From Pseudobutyrivibrio xylanivorans DSM 14809 (GTDB lineage: Bacteria > Bacillota > Clostridia > Lachnospirales > Lachnospiraceae): a stretch of 63,909 nucleotides of DNA. Position 1 is the first letter of the stretch. Every line of letters begins with the position of its first letter. The position numbers and the translations under genes were made by a program. The stretch covers positions 1 through 63,909 of the forward strand of contig NZ_FQYQ01000018.1 in assembly GCF_900141825.1 (NCBI RefSeq). The letters are read 5' to 3'. The notes beneath the pieces were generated by a model. It did no database searches and was not told the origin of the DNA. It saw only the letters and a list, made by a program, of their open reading frames with translations. This document shows, piece by piece, positions 9,786 to 18,581 of the stretch.

Positions 9786-9820
9786 GCACCCCTTTTGGCA
9801 ATGCCATTTGGGGTGTTTTT
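9786..9820 (+). terminator. Rho-independent terminator after dapL
   Basis: GCACCCC (9786-9792) pairs with GGGGTGT (9810-9816); the inner TGGCA/TGCCA pairs after a small internal loop, and five T follow. Confidence 0.85.
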
Positions 9821-9838
9821 GTGCCATGAACATAAAAA

Positions 9839-9924
9839 TTGACAACATGAATAAAAGAAGCGGTACAATGTTACAAATTGTGTAAATTATTACAATATTA
9901 TGAACTAAAATCATATGCTATAAT
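9839..9924 (+). promoter_or_regulatory. Promoter region of the acyl ligase/carrier protein operon
   Basis: An extended -10 element TGCTATAAT ends at 9924. Further upstream is TTGACA (9839-9844) with TACAAT (9864-9869) at a long 19-base spacing. Between them TTACA-AATTG-TGTAA (9871-9885) is an inverted repeat that could be an operator. The protein that would bind it is not identifiable. Confidence 0.5.
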
Positions 9925-9997
9925 GAACGGTAATTATTGTGGTAAATACACCAATGATGGATTTTAATACAATTTATAGAAGGAATGTGTAATAAAT

Positions 9998-11416
9998 ATG
10001 TTAGATTATTTAAATTTGCTAGAAAAACACAGCGACGCTAACGTTGTAAAGATGTTGGATGGCGTCAATGTAGACAGTTGGACATATGCGGACTATCTTC
10101 GTGATATGAAAAGATGTGCATATCAGTTAGAAGCACAGCTTGGAAATATTGAAGGAAAGCATATATGTCTTTTAGCTAACACTGATTATCAGTATATGGT
10201 TCTTGTTGGCGCAATTGTTTTTTCTCGTGCAGTTGTTATTCCTCTTAACAATTATGAGATTATGGATAATCTCCAGTATGCAATTAGTCAGGCTGAGGCT
10301 GATGCGTTAATTCTTCCAGACGCTGAAGAAAAAAGAGCATTTAAAGATTTGACATTAATTAGTCAGGAAAAGCTGTTTGCTACTATTTCAGAAGCATCAG
10401 ACGAAAAAGAATTAGTTGATTTCAAGGATGAAGAAGCTGACAATTTAGCGCTTATTTTGTTCACATCGGGAACAACAAGCCTTTCAAAGGGCGTAGCTTT
10501 ATCTGTTAGAAATCTTTATGGCAATATAAGAAGGATATTCCCAGGGGCATACTTAGAGGGGAAGGAAGATACTGTTAATGCGCATGCATACACTAATTTC
10601 CCTATGTACCATTTGGGAGGAATTATAGCTTGGCTTAGCTGGACAGCTAATGGCAGCACAATTTGTATTAGTAGAGATGCTAAGCATGTACTTTCAGATT
10701 TAGAGAATATTTCAATTGATTTTGCAGCAGTTACACCTGCATTGCTTAAGATGTGGGTTAATTGCATTAAGCGTGGTCGCAAGGATCGTATAGGTAATCC
10801 AAGACATATCATATCTGGTGGAGCTTTAATCGAGCCACCACTTATCAAATTCTTCATGGATAATGGCATCACTGTTGGTCAGTATTATGGAATGACTGAA
10901 ACTGGTACTGCGGTTACTGCTAATTTTGATATGGACAATCACATCGATTCAATCGGCAGACCTGCAGATGGCGCAGAAGTATTTTGTATTGACGGAGAAA
11001 TATGCGTTAGATCTTGGAGTAACATGCTGGGATATTACAAAAATCCTGAAGAGACAAAAGAGTGTATGAAAGATGGAGTAGTTTACACTGGTGATTTAGG
11101 TCGTGTTGATGATGATGGTTACGTCTACCTCACAGGAAGAAAGAAGAATTTGATTATCCTTTCTGGCGGTGAAAATGTTAGCCCAGAAGAAATCGAAACT
11201 AAGGTATATGAGAATTCATTAGTAAAAGAGTGTAAAGTCTTTGAGAAGAAAGACAGAATTGCTATTGAAATCTATGCACCTGAGCAGGATGAGCAGAGCA
11301 TTAAGGATTACATAAGTAACCTCAATCAGACTTTGCCTGCATATAAAAAGATTTACTTTGTAGAGTTTAGAGATACAGAATTCGACAAGACAGCAACTGG
11401 AAAGATTAAACGTTAG
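9998..11416 (+). CDS. AMP-binding acyl/aryl ligase (adenylate-forming enzyme)
   Basis: A 472-residue enzyme of the acyl-adenylate superfamily that activates a carboxylic acid with ATP, here probably for loading on the carrier protein encoded next. Motifs: LILFTSGTTSLSKGV (P-loop, residues near 150), YYGMTETGT, YTGDLGRVDDDGYVYLTGRKKN, and the C-terminal catalytic lysine in TATGKIKR, which ends the protein. Its stop lies 25 bases before the acyl carrier gene. The substrate cannot be predicted from sequence alone; DltA-like aminoacyl ligases, fatty acyl ligases and aryl ligases share these motifs. Confidence 0.88.
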   Translation: MLDYLNLLEKHSDANVVKMLDGVNVDSWTYADYLRDMKRCAYQLEAQLGNIEGKHICLLANTDYQYMVLVGAIVFSRAVVIPLNNYEIMDNLQYAISQAEADALILPDAEEKRAFKDLTLISQEKLFATISEASDEKELVDFKDEEADNLALILFTSGTTSLSKGVALSVRNLYGNIRRIFPGAYLEGKEDTVNAHAYTNFPMYHLGGIIAWLSWTANGSTICISRDAKHVLSDLENISIDFAAVTPALLKMWVNCIKRGRKDRIGNPRHIISGGALIEPPLIKFFMDNGITVGQYYGMTETGTAVTANFDMDNHIDSIGRPADGAEVFCIDGEICVRSWSNMLGYYKNPEETKECMKDGVVYTGDLGRVDDDGYVYLTGRKKNLIILSGGENVSPEEIETKVYENSLVKECKVFEKKDRIAIEIYAPEQDEQSIKDYISNLNQTLPAYKKIYFVEFRDTEFDKTATGKIKR

Positions 11417-11441
11417 GTACAACAAAGGAGGGATTTTGTAA

Positions 11442-11678
11442 ATGAATGAAATTTTTGAAAACATTAAGAGCATAATAATAGATATTGCAGACATCCCAGA
11501 GGATGAGATTGAATTAGATAGCGAAATGCTTGATGATTTATGTCTTTCGTCAATTGAGATAATGTCAATTATCGGAGATATTGAAGTTAAATATGATGTT
11601 AAATTTGCTTCAGATGATTTATTAAAAATCAGAAGTATTAGAGATCTCATCTCTATTATTGAAGAGAAAAAGAATTAG
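11442..11678 (+). CDS. Acyl/peptidyl carrier protein
   Basis: A 78-residue acidic four-helix carrier protein. The phosphopantetheine serine lies in LCLSSIEIMS, the D-S-L-like motif at about residues 32-36, with Asp replaced by Leu-Ser context. A strong RBS, AAGGAGG, precedes it. It follows the adenylate-forming enzyme and the pair is closed by a terminator, so ligase and carrier form a two-gene unit like dltA/dltC but without dltB or dltD. Partner assignment is inferred. Confidence 0.87.
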   Translation: MNEIFENIKSIIIDIADIPEDEIELDSEMLDDLCLSSIEIMSIIGDIEVKYDVKFASDDLLKIRSIRDLISIIEEKKN

Positions 11679-11704
11679 TTAGAATAATTATCTTTGACTA
11701 AACC

Positions 11705-11737
11705 AGAGCTAAGGAATTAACTTTCCTTAGCTCTTTT
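11705..11737 (+). terminator. Rho-independent terminator after the carrier protein gene
   Basis: An 11-bp stem, AGAGCTAAGGA (11705-11715) with TCCTTAGCTCT (11724-11734), followed by four T. A near-identical hairpin closes the downstream glycan cassette at 18475-18508. Confidence 0.9.
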
Positions 11738-11852
11738 GTTATACAACGAAATAAATACAAATGTCCAATAAATGGGAATATAACAACAACTTGAATAAAA
11801 AAATATGAATAGCGTTATAAAACATGTGGGTTATTACGGTTATGCGGTTTTA

Positions 11853-11868
11853 TATAATGTGTTATAAT
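11853..11868 (+). promoter_or_regulatory. Candidate promoter of the glycan cassette
   Basis: Two overlapping -10-like TATAAT hexamers lie at 11853-11858 and 11863-11868. The second is an extended -10 (TGTTATAAT). A convincing -35 is not visible. The GTG start of the acyltransferase is about 65 bases downstream. Confidence 0.45.
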
Positions 11869-11932
11869 CGTTATCGCTTGTATTTTGAATTATTTGACAA
11901 TGCAACGATTTAGAGATAAATGAGGATAAACT

Positions 11933-13099
11933 GTGAAAATATTCAGAAATATAAATTTTCCAATCACAACATCAATTGGAATGTTTGATTTATTAAAAGG
12001 AATAGCAATGTTGCTGATTGTGTTTGGACATAATAGATCGATTTTTCCAACAATGAAGCTTGATATTATCACAAGATATACAAACGAAGGTGCTTTTAGA
12101 TATATACCATATGTATATGAGGCGTCTATTTTTGGAAGGCTATGTTTTGCGGTGATAGGAGCTGTAGTTGTTTCTTTGATGCCAGCACTATTGATTTTGT
12201 CAGGTTACACTGTTAGGAAAAGATCTGTTTCAAAATGCTTTTCATTGGAGTATAAGGAGCTATTAAAGCCTTATCTCTGGGCTACAATTGCCACAGTAGT
12301 TTTTAATTTTATTTTTCATTTTTGTTTTTTCAGATATATTCCAGGAGCATTACAGGAGAGTGCGAAGGTACTCGGTGGAATGGTGCTTGGGTTTTCTCAG
12401 AATGTTCAATTAGGAAAGATTACTTTATTTGCTAATGGTCCCATATGGTTTGTTTTAGCACTATTCTGGGCGTTGGTTATTTTCAATATCCTATTAAACA
12501 TGATGGATGAAGAAAAAATAAAATATTACGCGCTAGGCTTATCGTTCATAGGATGGCTGCTTAGCTATGTGAAATATACACCATTCTGCCTGTCGCAGGG
12601 GTTGATTGGTGTTTTGTATGTTTATATGGGCTACTATACTAGAAAATCAGGAATCCTTACATCAGAGCACAGTGACAAGTTAATTGTAAAATACACCTTA
12701 TTTGTAATCATACCTAACATAATTCTTACGTTCTTTGGCATGCTTACAGAAATGGCCGATAATGTATATTCTTTAGGACCTGTTACTTATATAGAAAATG
12801 GTTTGCTAGGAATAGGTGTGTTATATGTTTTTCTGAGAATCAATAAAACAAATAATGGAAAAATAACAAACGCACTTAGATATTTAGGAAGATATTCATT
12901 TTATTTTATGTGTATACATACAGTAGAGATGATAGCGTTTCCATGGTACTTAGTAGCTGGGAAATTTGTAAAATATCAGCTCTTAGGTTTTGTGTCTGTT
13001 TATATTGTTCGAATTATACTCATTTTTCTTATGCTAAAAGTGTTGATTCGAATTATAGAATTATATAACAGAATAAAGATTAGAAAGACTATAGGATAG
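11933..13099 (+). CDS. Acyltransferase 3 family membrane protein
   Basis: A 388-residue integral membrane protein with about ten hydrophobic segments. The first segment is GMFDLLKGIAMLLIVFGHN, containing the conserved His of acyltransferase-3 proteins, which O-acetylate or O-acylate surface polysaccharides. It starts at GTG with GAGGA seven bases upstream. It is the first gene of the cassette that continues with glycosyltransferases and an ABC exporter. It could use acetyl-CoA or acyl groups from the neighbouring carrier protein; the sequence does not decide. Confidence 0.85.
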   Translation: MKIFRNINFPITTSIGMFDLLKGIAMLLIVFGHNRSIFPTMKLDIITRYTNEGAFRYIPYVYEASIFGRLCFAVIGAVVVSLMPALLILSGYTVRKRSVSKCFSLEYKELLKPYLWATIATVVFNFIFHFCFFRYIPGALQESAKVLGGMVLGFSQNVQLGKITLFANGPIWFVLALFWALVIFNILLNMMDEEKIKYYALGLSFIGWLLSYVKYTPFCLSQGLIGVLYVYMGYYTRKSGILTSEHSDKLIVKYTLFVIIPNIILTFFGMLTEMADNVYSLGPVTYIENGLLGIGVLYVFLRINKTNNGKITNALRYLGRYSFYFMCIHTVEMIAFPWYLVAGKFVKYQLLGFVSVYIVRIILIFLMLKVLIRIIELYNRIKIRKTIG

Positions 13100-13141
13100 A
13101 ATTAGTTAGCTCTAGGGATTGAATTATAGAAGGAATTATCA

Positions 13142-14287
13142 ATGAAAAAGAAAATTCTTATAATGAATGATTTAGCATTTGGCGGTGGCGTGGAAAAACT
13201 CATGTATGATTTAGTTTGGGCTTGGCATGAAAAGTATGAGATCACTGTCATGACTTATAAATATGATGAATCATTTTATGAGCATTATCCATCGGATGTT
13301 AAATATTTATCAGAAAGTGTTCCAAAGGAATATAAATCTAATTTTCTTGTTCATGTCTTTAGTAGTATCAATCGTAGACTCTATGAGCACACGTTTATGG
13401 CTAGAATAAAAAGAATGAACTTTGATGTTTTGCTTTGCATGAAAGAAGGTGGAACTCTTTTAAGTGCAGCAAAATACGATATTCCTTTGAAATATGCTTG
13501 GAATCATACAGATTATAATAACCATTACTATTCGGAGTATATTTTTGGTAGTAAAGAAAATGAAGTTGCAGCGATGCAGCAGTTTAGGAATATCATATGC
13601 GTATCAAAGGACATTAAAAAAGGTGTATGTGATGTGATAGGAGACCCAGGAAATCTCATTGTTAAGTACAATCCAATCAATATTGAGAATGTTTTAAAAA
13701 AGGCTAAAGAGCCTGTAGTTGATGTTGATTCCTTGGAATTGCCAAAAGACGAACAACCACTGAGATTTGTCAGTGTTGGACGAATTAACGACCAAAAGGG
13801 GTACACTCTTTTGATTGAGGCCTGCAAAGCACTTGAAGATGATGGCTATAAATTCGAGGTTATTGTCGTTGGTGGAAGAGAGCCTTGGGGTAATGAATAT
13901 GAGAGGATTCAGGAAGAACTGAGAAGAACTGGAGTTACAAGCTGCAAGTTTATAGGTGCACGTCAAAACTCGTATAAATATATTGCAATTGCTGACTGGT
14001 TTATATCTAGTTCTATTTATGAGGGATATTCTCTTGTAAGTCAGGAGGCAGCAATTCTGGATGTCCCAATGATTCTTACTGATTGCTCAGGAGTCAGAGA
14101 ATTACTTGGCGATAGTGAGTATGGAATCGTTGCTCCAATTCATGTGGTTGGAATTTATAAAGCAATGAAACGAGTAATGGATGATGCTGGTCTTCACGAG
14201 TATTACAAGAAAAAGATTATGGAACGAAAGAAAATCATTACTTACCAGGATCGAATTAACGAAATAGAAAAATTATTTGAAGGATAA
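13142..14287 (+). CDS. GT4-type glycosyltransferase (copy 1)
   Basis: A 381-residue cytoplasmic GT-B glycosyltransferase. The N-terminal glycine-rich loop is NDLAFGGGVEKLMYDLV. The C-terminal donor-binding half contains RFVSVGRINDQKGYTLLIEA and SSIYEGYSLVSQEA, the E-x(7)-E region of GT4 retaining enzymes. RBS AAGGAATT precedes the ATG. It is strikingly similar along its whole length to the gene at 15155-16294, with the ABC permease between the two. The likely role is adding a sugar to the exported glycan. Confidence 0.9.
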   Translation: MKKKILIMNDLAFGGGVEKLMYDLVWAWHEKYEITVMTYKYDESFYEHYPSDVKYLSESVPKEYKSNFLVHVFSSINRRLYEHTFMARIKRMNFDVLLCMKEGGTLLSAAKYDIPLKYAWNHTDYNNHYYSEYIFGSKENEVAAMQQFRNIICVSKDIKKGVCDVIGDPGNLIVKYNPINIENVLKKAKEPVVDVDSLELPKDEQPLRFVSVGRINDQKGYTLLIEACKALEDDGYKFEVIVVGGREPWGNEYERIQEELRRTGVTSCKFIGARQNSYKYIAIADWFISSSIYEGYSLVSQEAAILDVPMILTDCSGVRELLGDSEYGIVAPIHVVGIYKAMKRVMDDAGLHEYYKKKIMERKKIITYQDRINEIEKLFEG

Positions 14288-14288
14288 T

Positions 14289-15131
14289 ATGAGTAAAAAC
14301 TGGACAACGGTTATTGAACCAAAGGTTCCGCTATTTAAGGTACCAATTAAGGAAATAATTAAATATAGAGAATTAGTGTGGACCTTAGTAAAAAGAAATT
14401 ATGAGGTCCAGTATAAGCAGACGATACTAGGACCGCTTTGGCTGATTTTTAGCCTGATTATTAATTCAGGTATTTTTTCATTTGTATTTGGCTATGTGGG
14501 ACAATTTTCATCTGACGGAACACCTTATTTTCTTTTTTATATGACAGGAAGTGTGGTTTGGGATTTCTTTATTAGTTGTTTTGGAAGTAATACAGGAGTG
14601 TTGCTAGAAAACAGTTACCTCTTTGGAAAGGTTTATTTTCCAAGACTTATAATGCCGATTGCGAACATTCTTTTTAATGCGATAAGAGTTGGAATCAAGT
14701 TTTTAGTGACCTTGTGTGCTTGGTTATTCTTTTATTTGGCAGGAGACGCTCAGATGATTGACCTGAAGATTTTATGGGTTCTGCCAATAGCATTAGTAAT
14801 GTCGCTGATGGGAACAGCAATGGGACTAATTGTTTCATGTATAACTATTAAATATAGAGATTTTTCGCATATGGTGGGATTACTCACAACAGTGATGATG
14901 TATGTATCTCCTGTAGTTTATTCCACTTCTCAGTTACCTAAGTATGTTCAAGGATTGGTGTATATAAATCCTATTTCTTCATATGTAGAGGCATTTCGAC
15001 TTTGTATGTTAGGAAGCGGAGAAATAAATATGTTAGCACTTATTTATAGCACGATTTTTACTTTAGCATTAACGATAGTTGCAGTTGTGATGTTTAATCA
15101 GACTGAAAAGGATTTCATAGATATTATCTAA
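14289..15131 (+). CDS. ABC transporter permease, polysaccharide export (Wzm/TagG type)
   Basis: A 280-residue membrane protein with about six transmembrane segments. It begins with a cytoplasmic amphipathic stretch and KRNYEVQYKQTILGPLWL, the signature of ABC-2 polysaccharide exporters such as Wzm, RfbD and TagG. A TTG at 14277 is in frame, but the ATG at 14289 has GAAGGA just upstream and lies one base past the previous stop. It pairs with the ATPase at 17237-18466 and would move a lipid-linked glycan across the membrane. Confidence 0.92.
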   Translation: MSKNWTTVIEPKVPLFKVPIKEIIKYRELVWTLVKRNYEVQYKQTILGPLWLIFSLIINSGIFSFVFGYVGQFSSDGTPYFLFYMTGSVVWDFFISCFGSNTGVLLENSYLFGKVYFPRLIMPIANILFNAIRVGIKFLVTLCAWLFFYLAGDAQMIDLKILWVLPIALVMSLMGTAMGLIVSCITIKYRDFSHMVGLLTTVMMYVSPVVYSTSQLPKYVQGLVYINPISSYVEAFRLCMLGSGEINMLALIYSTIFTLALTIVAVVMFNQTEKDFIDII

Positions 15132-15154
15132 TGGAATTTATGTATAGGAGCACT

Positions 15155-16294
15155 ATGAAGAAAAAACTACTTGTTACAAACGATATACTTTTAGGCGGTG
15201 GCGGTGTCGAAAAGCTCATGTATGATTTGGTGTGGGCTTGGCATGAAAAGTACGATATTACCATCATGACGTTTGATTATGATAAGCGCTTTTACGAGTA
15301 CTATCCAAAAGATGTAAAATATTTAAGTTTATCTAAGGGAATTATAAAGCCTAATGCTGAGCGGGGGTTTTGGTTCTGGATAAGAAAACCGTATAGGGCC
15401 ATTGTAGAGTTAATGGTAAACGCTATGAGATTTGATGTCTTATTATGCATGAAGGATGGTTGGCCACTTTGGAGAGGTGTTAGATATAAGATTCCAGTAA
15501 AATTCGCGTGGCATCACACTGATTATAATAATTATCATTCCTCAAATTATATTTTTGGAAATGAAGAAAACGAAGTTAAGGCAATGCAGCAGTATGACAA
15601 TATAATTTGTGTTGCACAGAATGTGAAAAAAGGTATCTGTGATGTGATTGGAGACCCTGGAAATCTTGTTGTTAAATATAATCCAATTAATGTGGATATT
15701 GTATTGAAGAAATCCAAGGAACAAGTAACAGATATTGAATCAATGAAGCTTCCTGAAAAAGATCGTCCAGTTAGATTTGTGTCTGTAGGTAGACTTAATA
15801 TGCAAAAAGGCTACACACTTCTTATTGAAGCAGCTAAAAAGCTTGAAGATGAAGGCTACAAATTTGAGATTATAGTGGTTGGCGCCAAAGAAAAGTGGGG
15901 AGACGAGTATGAAAAAATACAAATTGCACTGAAAGAGACTGGCGTAAAGAGCTGCAAGTTTATAGGTGGAAGAAGTAATCCTTATAAATATATGGCTATT
16001 GCAGATTGGTTTATTTCAAGTTCTATTTTTGAAGGATATTCGTTGGTAAGTCAGGAAGCAGCAATTCTTGATATTCCAATGCTTTTAACAGATTGCTCTG
16101 GTGTTAGAGAACTGTTGGGAGATAGCGAATACGGCATTGTTATGCCAATAGATGTGGATGGAATTTACAACAATATGAGAAGGGTTTTGGAAAATCCCGA
16201 ACTTCGCAGTTACTACAAAAACAAGATTTCAGAAAGAAAAGAAATCATTGATTTTTATAAGAGAGCAGCTGAAATAGAGAAACTATTTTCTTGA
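15155..16294 (+). CDS. GT4-type glycosyltransferase (copy 2)
   Basis: A 379-residue paralogue of the gene at 13142-14287. Shared blocks include GGGVEKLMYDLVWAWHEKY, DVIGDPGNL, KYNPIN and DWFISSSI. The ATG at 15155 is chosen because TAGGAG precedes it and the product then aligns with copy 1 (both start MKKK). An ATG at 15131 overlapping the permease stop is the alternative and would add eight residues. The catalytic region SSIFEGYSLVSQEA is intact. It probably adds a second, related sugar. Confidence 0.9.
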   Translation: MKKKLLVTNDILLGGGGVEKLMYDLVWAWHEKYDITIMTFDYDKRFYEYYPKDVKYLSLSKGIIKPNAERGFWFWIRKPYRAIVELMVNAMRFDVLLCMKDGWPLWRGVRYKIPVKFAWHHTDYNNYHSSNYIFGNEENEVKAMQQYDNIICVAQNVKKGICDVIGDPGNLVVKYNPINVDIVLKKSKEQVTDIESMKLPEKDRPVRFVSVGRLNMQKGYTLLIEAAKKLEDEGYKFEIIVVGAKEKWGDEYEKIQIALKETGVKSCKFIGGRSNPYKYMAIADWFISSSIFEGYSLVSQEAAILDIPMLLTDCSGVRELLGDSEYGIVMPIDVDGIYNNMRRVLENPELRSYYKNKISERKEIIDFYKRAAEIEKLFS

Positions 16295-16314
16295 GTTATT
16301 TATAGGTTGAGTTG

Positions 16315-17247
16315 ATGGAATATAGTGTAATAATACCGATTTATAACACAGAAGCATATTTGAAAGAATGCCTTAATTCTGTTGCACATCAAAGTTTTAA
16401 GGATTATGAAATTATCCTGGTGGATGATGGAAGCAAAGATCACTCAGGAATTATTTGTGATGCATTTGCAAAAGAATATGAAGGGTTATGTACGGTTATT
16501 CATAAGGAAAACGGTGGTCTTTCTTCTGCAAGGAATGCAGGTCTTGACGTTGCAAAGGGCAAATGGATTGTCTTTGTGGATAGCGATGACATGATTTCTG
16601 ATAAGTTCTTTGAGAAGCTTGAAGATGCTAAATCCGAGTATGATGCTCAACTGTACTCGTATAATATTAGAAGAATTGACATAAATGGAAATATAGGTGA
16701 AAAGATTATTTATACAAATGAAAATACCGGACATCGTTTTATTAATGCCCAAGACTTAAGTTGTTATATTAGTACCAGGCTGAGTGTTTATAAAGATGGC
16801 TGGGAAGCATGGGGAAGAATATATAAAAAAAGCATTATTGATGAATACAAAATAAGATTCGTGGATACTAAAAAAGTTTTTGCAGAAGATTTGTGCTTTA
16901 CTCTTGAGTATATGCTTCATGTGAGAGCAGTGTTTCAGCTGTGCGATATGCTTTATTTTTATAGAATTACACCAGGTTCACTTGTTAACCGGATATCTCA
17001 GGAGACCATGTTATTAAAACTTTATAACTTGGGTGAATACATTTATGAAAAATGTAAATTATACAACAAGCCATTGAACAAAGATTTCAAGAGCTTCTTT
17101 GAGAGTCTAATAGGATTTCATATTGAATATAAGCTTAAGAATCTTAGTGATAAGGATTTAGATAAACAGCTGGATTCTATTAGAAATACCAAGTATGGTA
17201 AAAAATGGGCTAATGTTCATATTAGAGGAAACAATTTTGACAAATAA
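16315..17247 (+). CDS. GT2 family glycosyltransferase
   Basis: A 310-residue inverting GT-A enzyme. The N terminus is YSVIIPIYNTEAYLKECLNS, followed by ILVDDGSKD (nucleotide-binding Asp pair), NGGLSSARNAG and VFVDSDD (the DxD metal site). The C-terminal 200 residues are family-variable. The ATG at 16315 is used; a TTG directly before it is the alternative. The end overlaps the ATPase start by a few bases. Confidence 0.93.
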   Translation: MEYSVIIPIYNTEAYLKECLNSVAHQSFKDYEIILVDDGSKDHSGIICDAFAKEYEGLCTVIHKENGGLSSARNAGLDVAKGKWIVFVDSDDMISDKFFEKLEDAKSEYDAQLYSYNIRRIDINGNIGEKIIYTNENTGHRFINAQDLSCYISTRLSVYKDGWEAWGRIYKKSIIDEYKIRFVDTKKVFAEDLCFTLEYMLHVRAVFQLCDMLYFYRITPGSLVNRISQETMLLKLYNLGEYIYEKCKLYNKPLNKDFKSFFESLIGFHIEYKLKNLSDKDLDKQLDSIRNTKYGKKWANVHIRGNNFDK

Positions 17248-18466
17248 TGATGTAGTTTTAAAAATTGAAAACGTAGGTAAAGATTATATTCTGGGAACTG
17301 TTACCGGAGAGACCTTAAAAGATGCTTTGCGGCAAAGAAGGAAAAATAAAAAAGGTGCTGATGACGAATTGCAGGTTCATAATAAGGTTTTTACTGCCTT
17401 GGATGATGTTTCCCTGGAGATTCGTCGCGGTGAATGTGTAGGTTTAATTGGTTCAAATGGTGCAGGAAAATCTACACTATTAAAGCTGATATCCCGTATT
17501 ACTTCACCTTCAAGAGGGCGTATTTATATTGATGGCAAGGTATCAAGTATGCTTGAGGTTGGTACGGGATTTCATCCAGAATTGACTGGACGTGAGAATA
17601 TTTATCTTAATGGTTCAATCCTGGGGATGCGTCGTCAGGAAATTGATGCAAAGCTTGATTCCATTATAGAGTTCTCAGAGTGTCAGGAATTCATAGACAC
17701 TCCTGTAAAGAGATATTCATCAGGAATGTACGTAAAGCTGGCATTTTCAGTGGCTGCGCATCTTGACTCAGATATTATGATAATGGATGAAGTATTGGCT
17801 GTTGGAGATATTAAGTTCCAGCATAAATGTCTTGATAAAATGCGTGAAATCGCAAAGACTGAGGGGAGGACAATTCTATATGTTAGTCACAACATGGAGA
17901 CTGTTCACAATCTATGCGATAGATGTATTGTTCTTCAGCATGGCAAACTTGCTTTCGATGGATCTGTAGAGGAGGCTGTAAAAAAGTATAATGGCGTTGA
18001 TGTTAAAACTGAAACCACTTCAGATTATGCAGGATACATGAGACCAGGCTGGTTGCAGAGAGATGATGTGAGATTGACATGGGCCGAGTATCCTGACAAG
18101 GATAATAACGTATTTACGGATGATAAAATGCGTATATTAATTAAGTACAAAAACATAAAAGAAGTACAGAAAGCTGGAATTAGAGTTGAGTTTATGTCAG
18201 ATACTGATCATCCATTTGCAACACAGGTTTTTGATAATGTAGTTAATGGAATGCCTGGAGATGAAGGTGAATTTGAAGTAGTTGTAGATTTATCCAAAAT
18301 TCAGCCAGGCACATATCAAACTTTCTATACTGTGTATGTGCTTAACCCTTATGACGATGGTGTTGATTTGGATTGTGTAAGAGGACTTGATGTAACCATC
18401 GAAAGAGAGCATATCCAAGGAGAGCTTAAATGGAGAGCAAATTCTTGGGGAAGCATTAAATTATAA
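17237..18466 (+). CDS. ABC transporter ATPase, polysaccharide export (Wzt type, with glycan-binding C-terminal domain)
   Basis: The nucleotide-binding domain has Walker A GSNGAGKST, the signature RYSSGM and Walker B IMIMDEVLAVGD, plus EVGTGFHPELTGRENI, typical of O-antigen/teichoic acid ATPases. After about residue 250 comes an extra domain of about 150 residues rich in beta strands that matches Wzt C-terminal domains, which in known systems recognise the glycan end. The TTG at 17237 has GAGGA seven bases upstream and gives 409 residues. An ATG at 17195 in the same frame would overlap the preceding gene by 53 bases and has no RBS. A terminator follows. Confidence 0.9.
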   Translation: MTNNDVVLKIENVGKDYILGTVTGETLKDALRQRRKNKKGADDELQVHNKVFTALDDVSLEIRRGECVGLIGSNGAGKSTLLKLISRITSPSRGRIYIDGKVSSMLEVGTGFHPELTGRENIYLNGSILGMRRQEIDAKLDSIIEFSECQEFIDTPVKRYSSGMYVKLAFSVAAHLDSDIMIMDEVLAVGDIKFQHKCLDKMREIAKTEGRTILYVSHNMETVHNLCDRCIVLQHGKLAFDGSVEEAVKKYNGVDVKTETTSDYAGYMRPGWLQRDDVRLTWAEYPDKDNNVFTDDKMRILIKYKNIKEVQKAGIRVEFMSDTDHPFATQVFDNVVNGMPGDEGEFEVVVDLSKIQPGTYQTFYTVYVLNPYDDGVDLDCVRGLDVTIEREHIQGELKWRANSWGSIKL

Positions 18467-18474
18467 TGTTTTTT

Positions 18475-18508
18475 AGAGCTAAGGAATAAAATTTCCTTGG
18501 CTCTTTTT
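18475..18508 (+). terminator. Rho-independent terminator closing the glycan cassette
   Basis: AGAGCTAAGGAA (18475-18486) pairs with TTCCTTGGCTCT (18493-18504), with one wobble, followed by a T run. It is almost the same sequence as the terminator at 11705-11737. Confidence 0.92.
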
Positions 18509-18581
18509 GCTTGAGAGGAGAATAAGCCTTTGATAAGATAATTTTATTAAAGAAAAAATGAATTCATTTTCAAGGGGAAAT

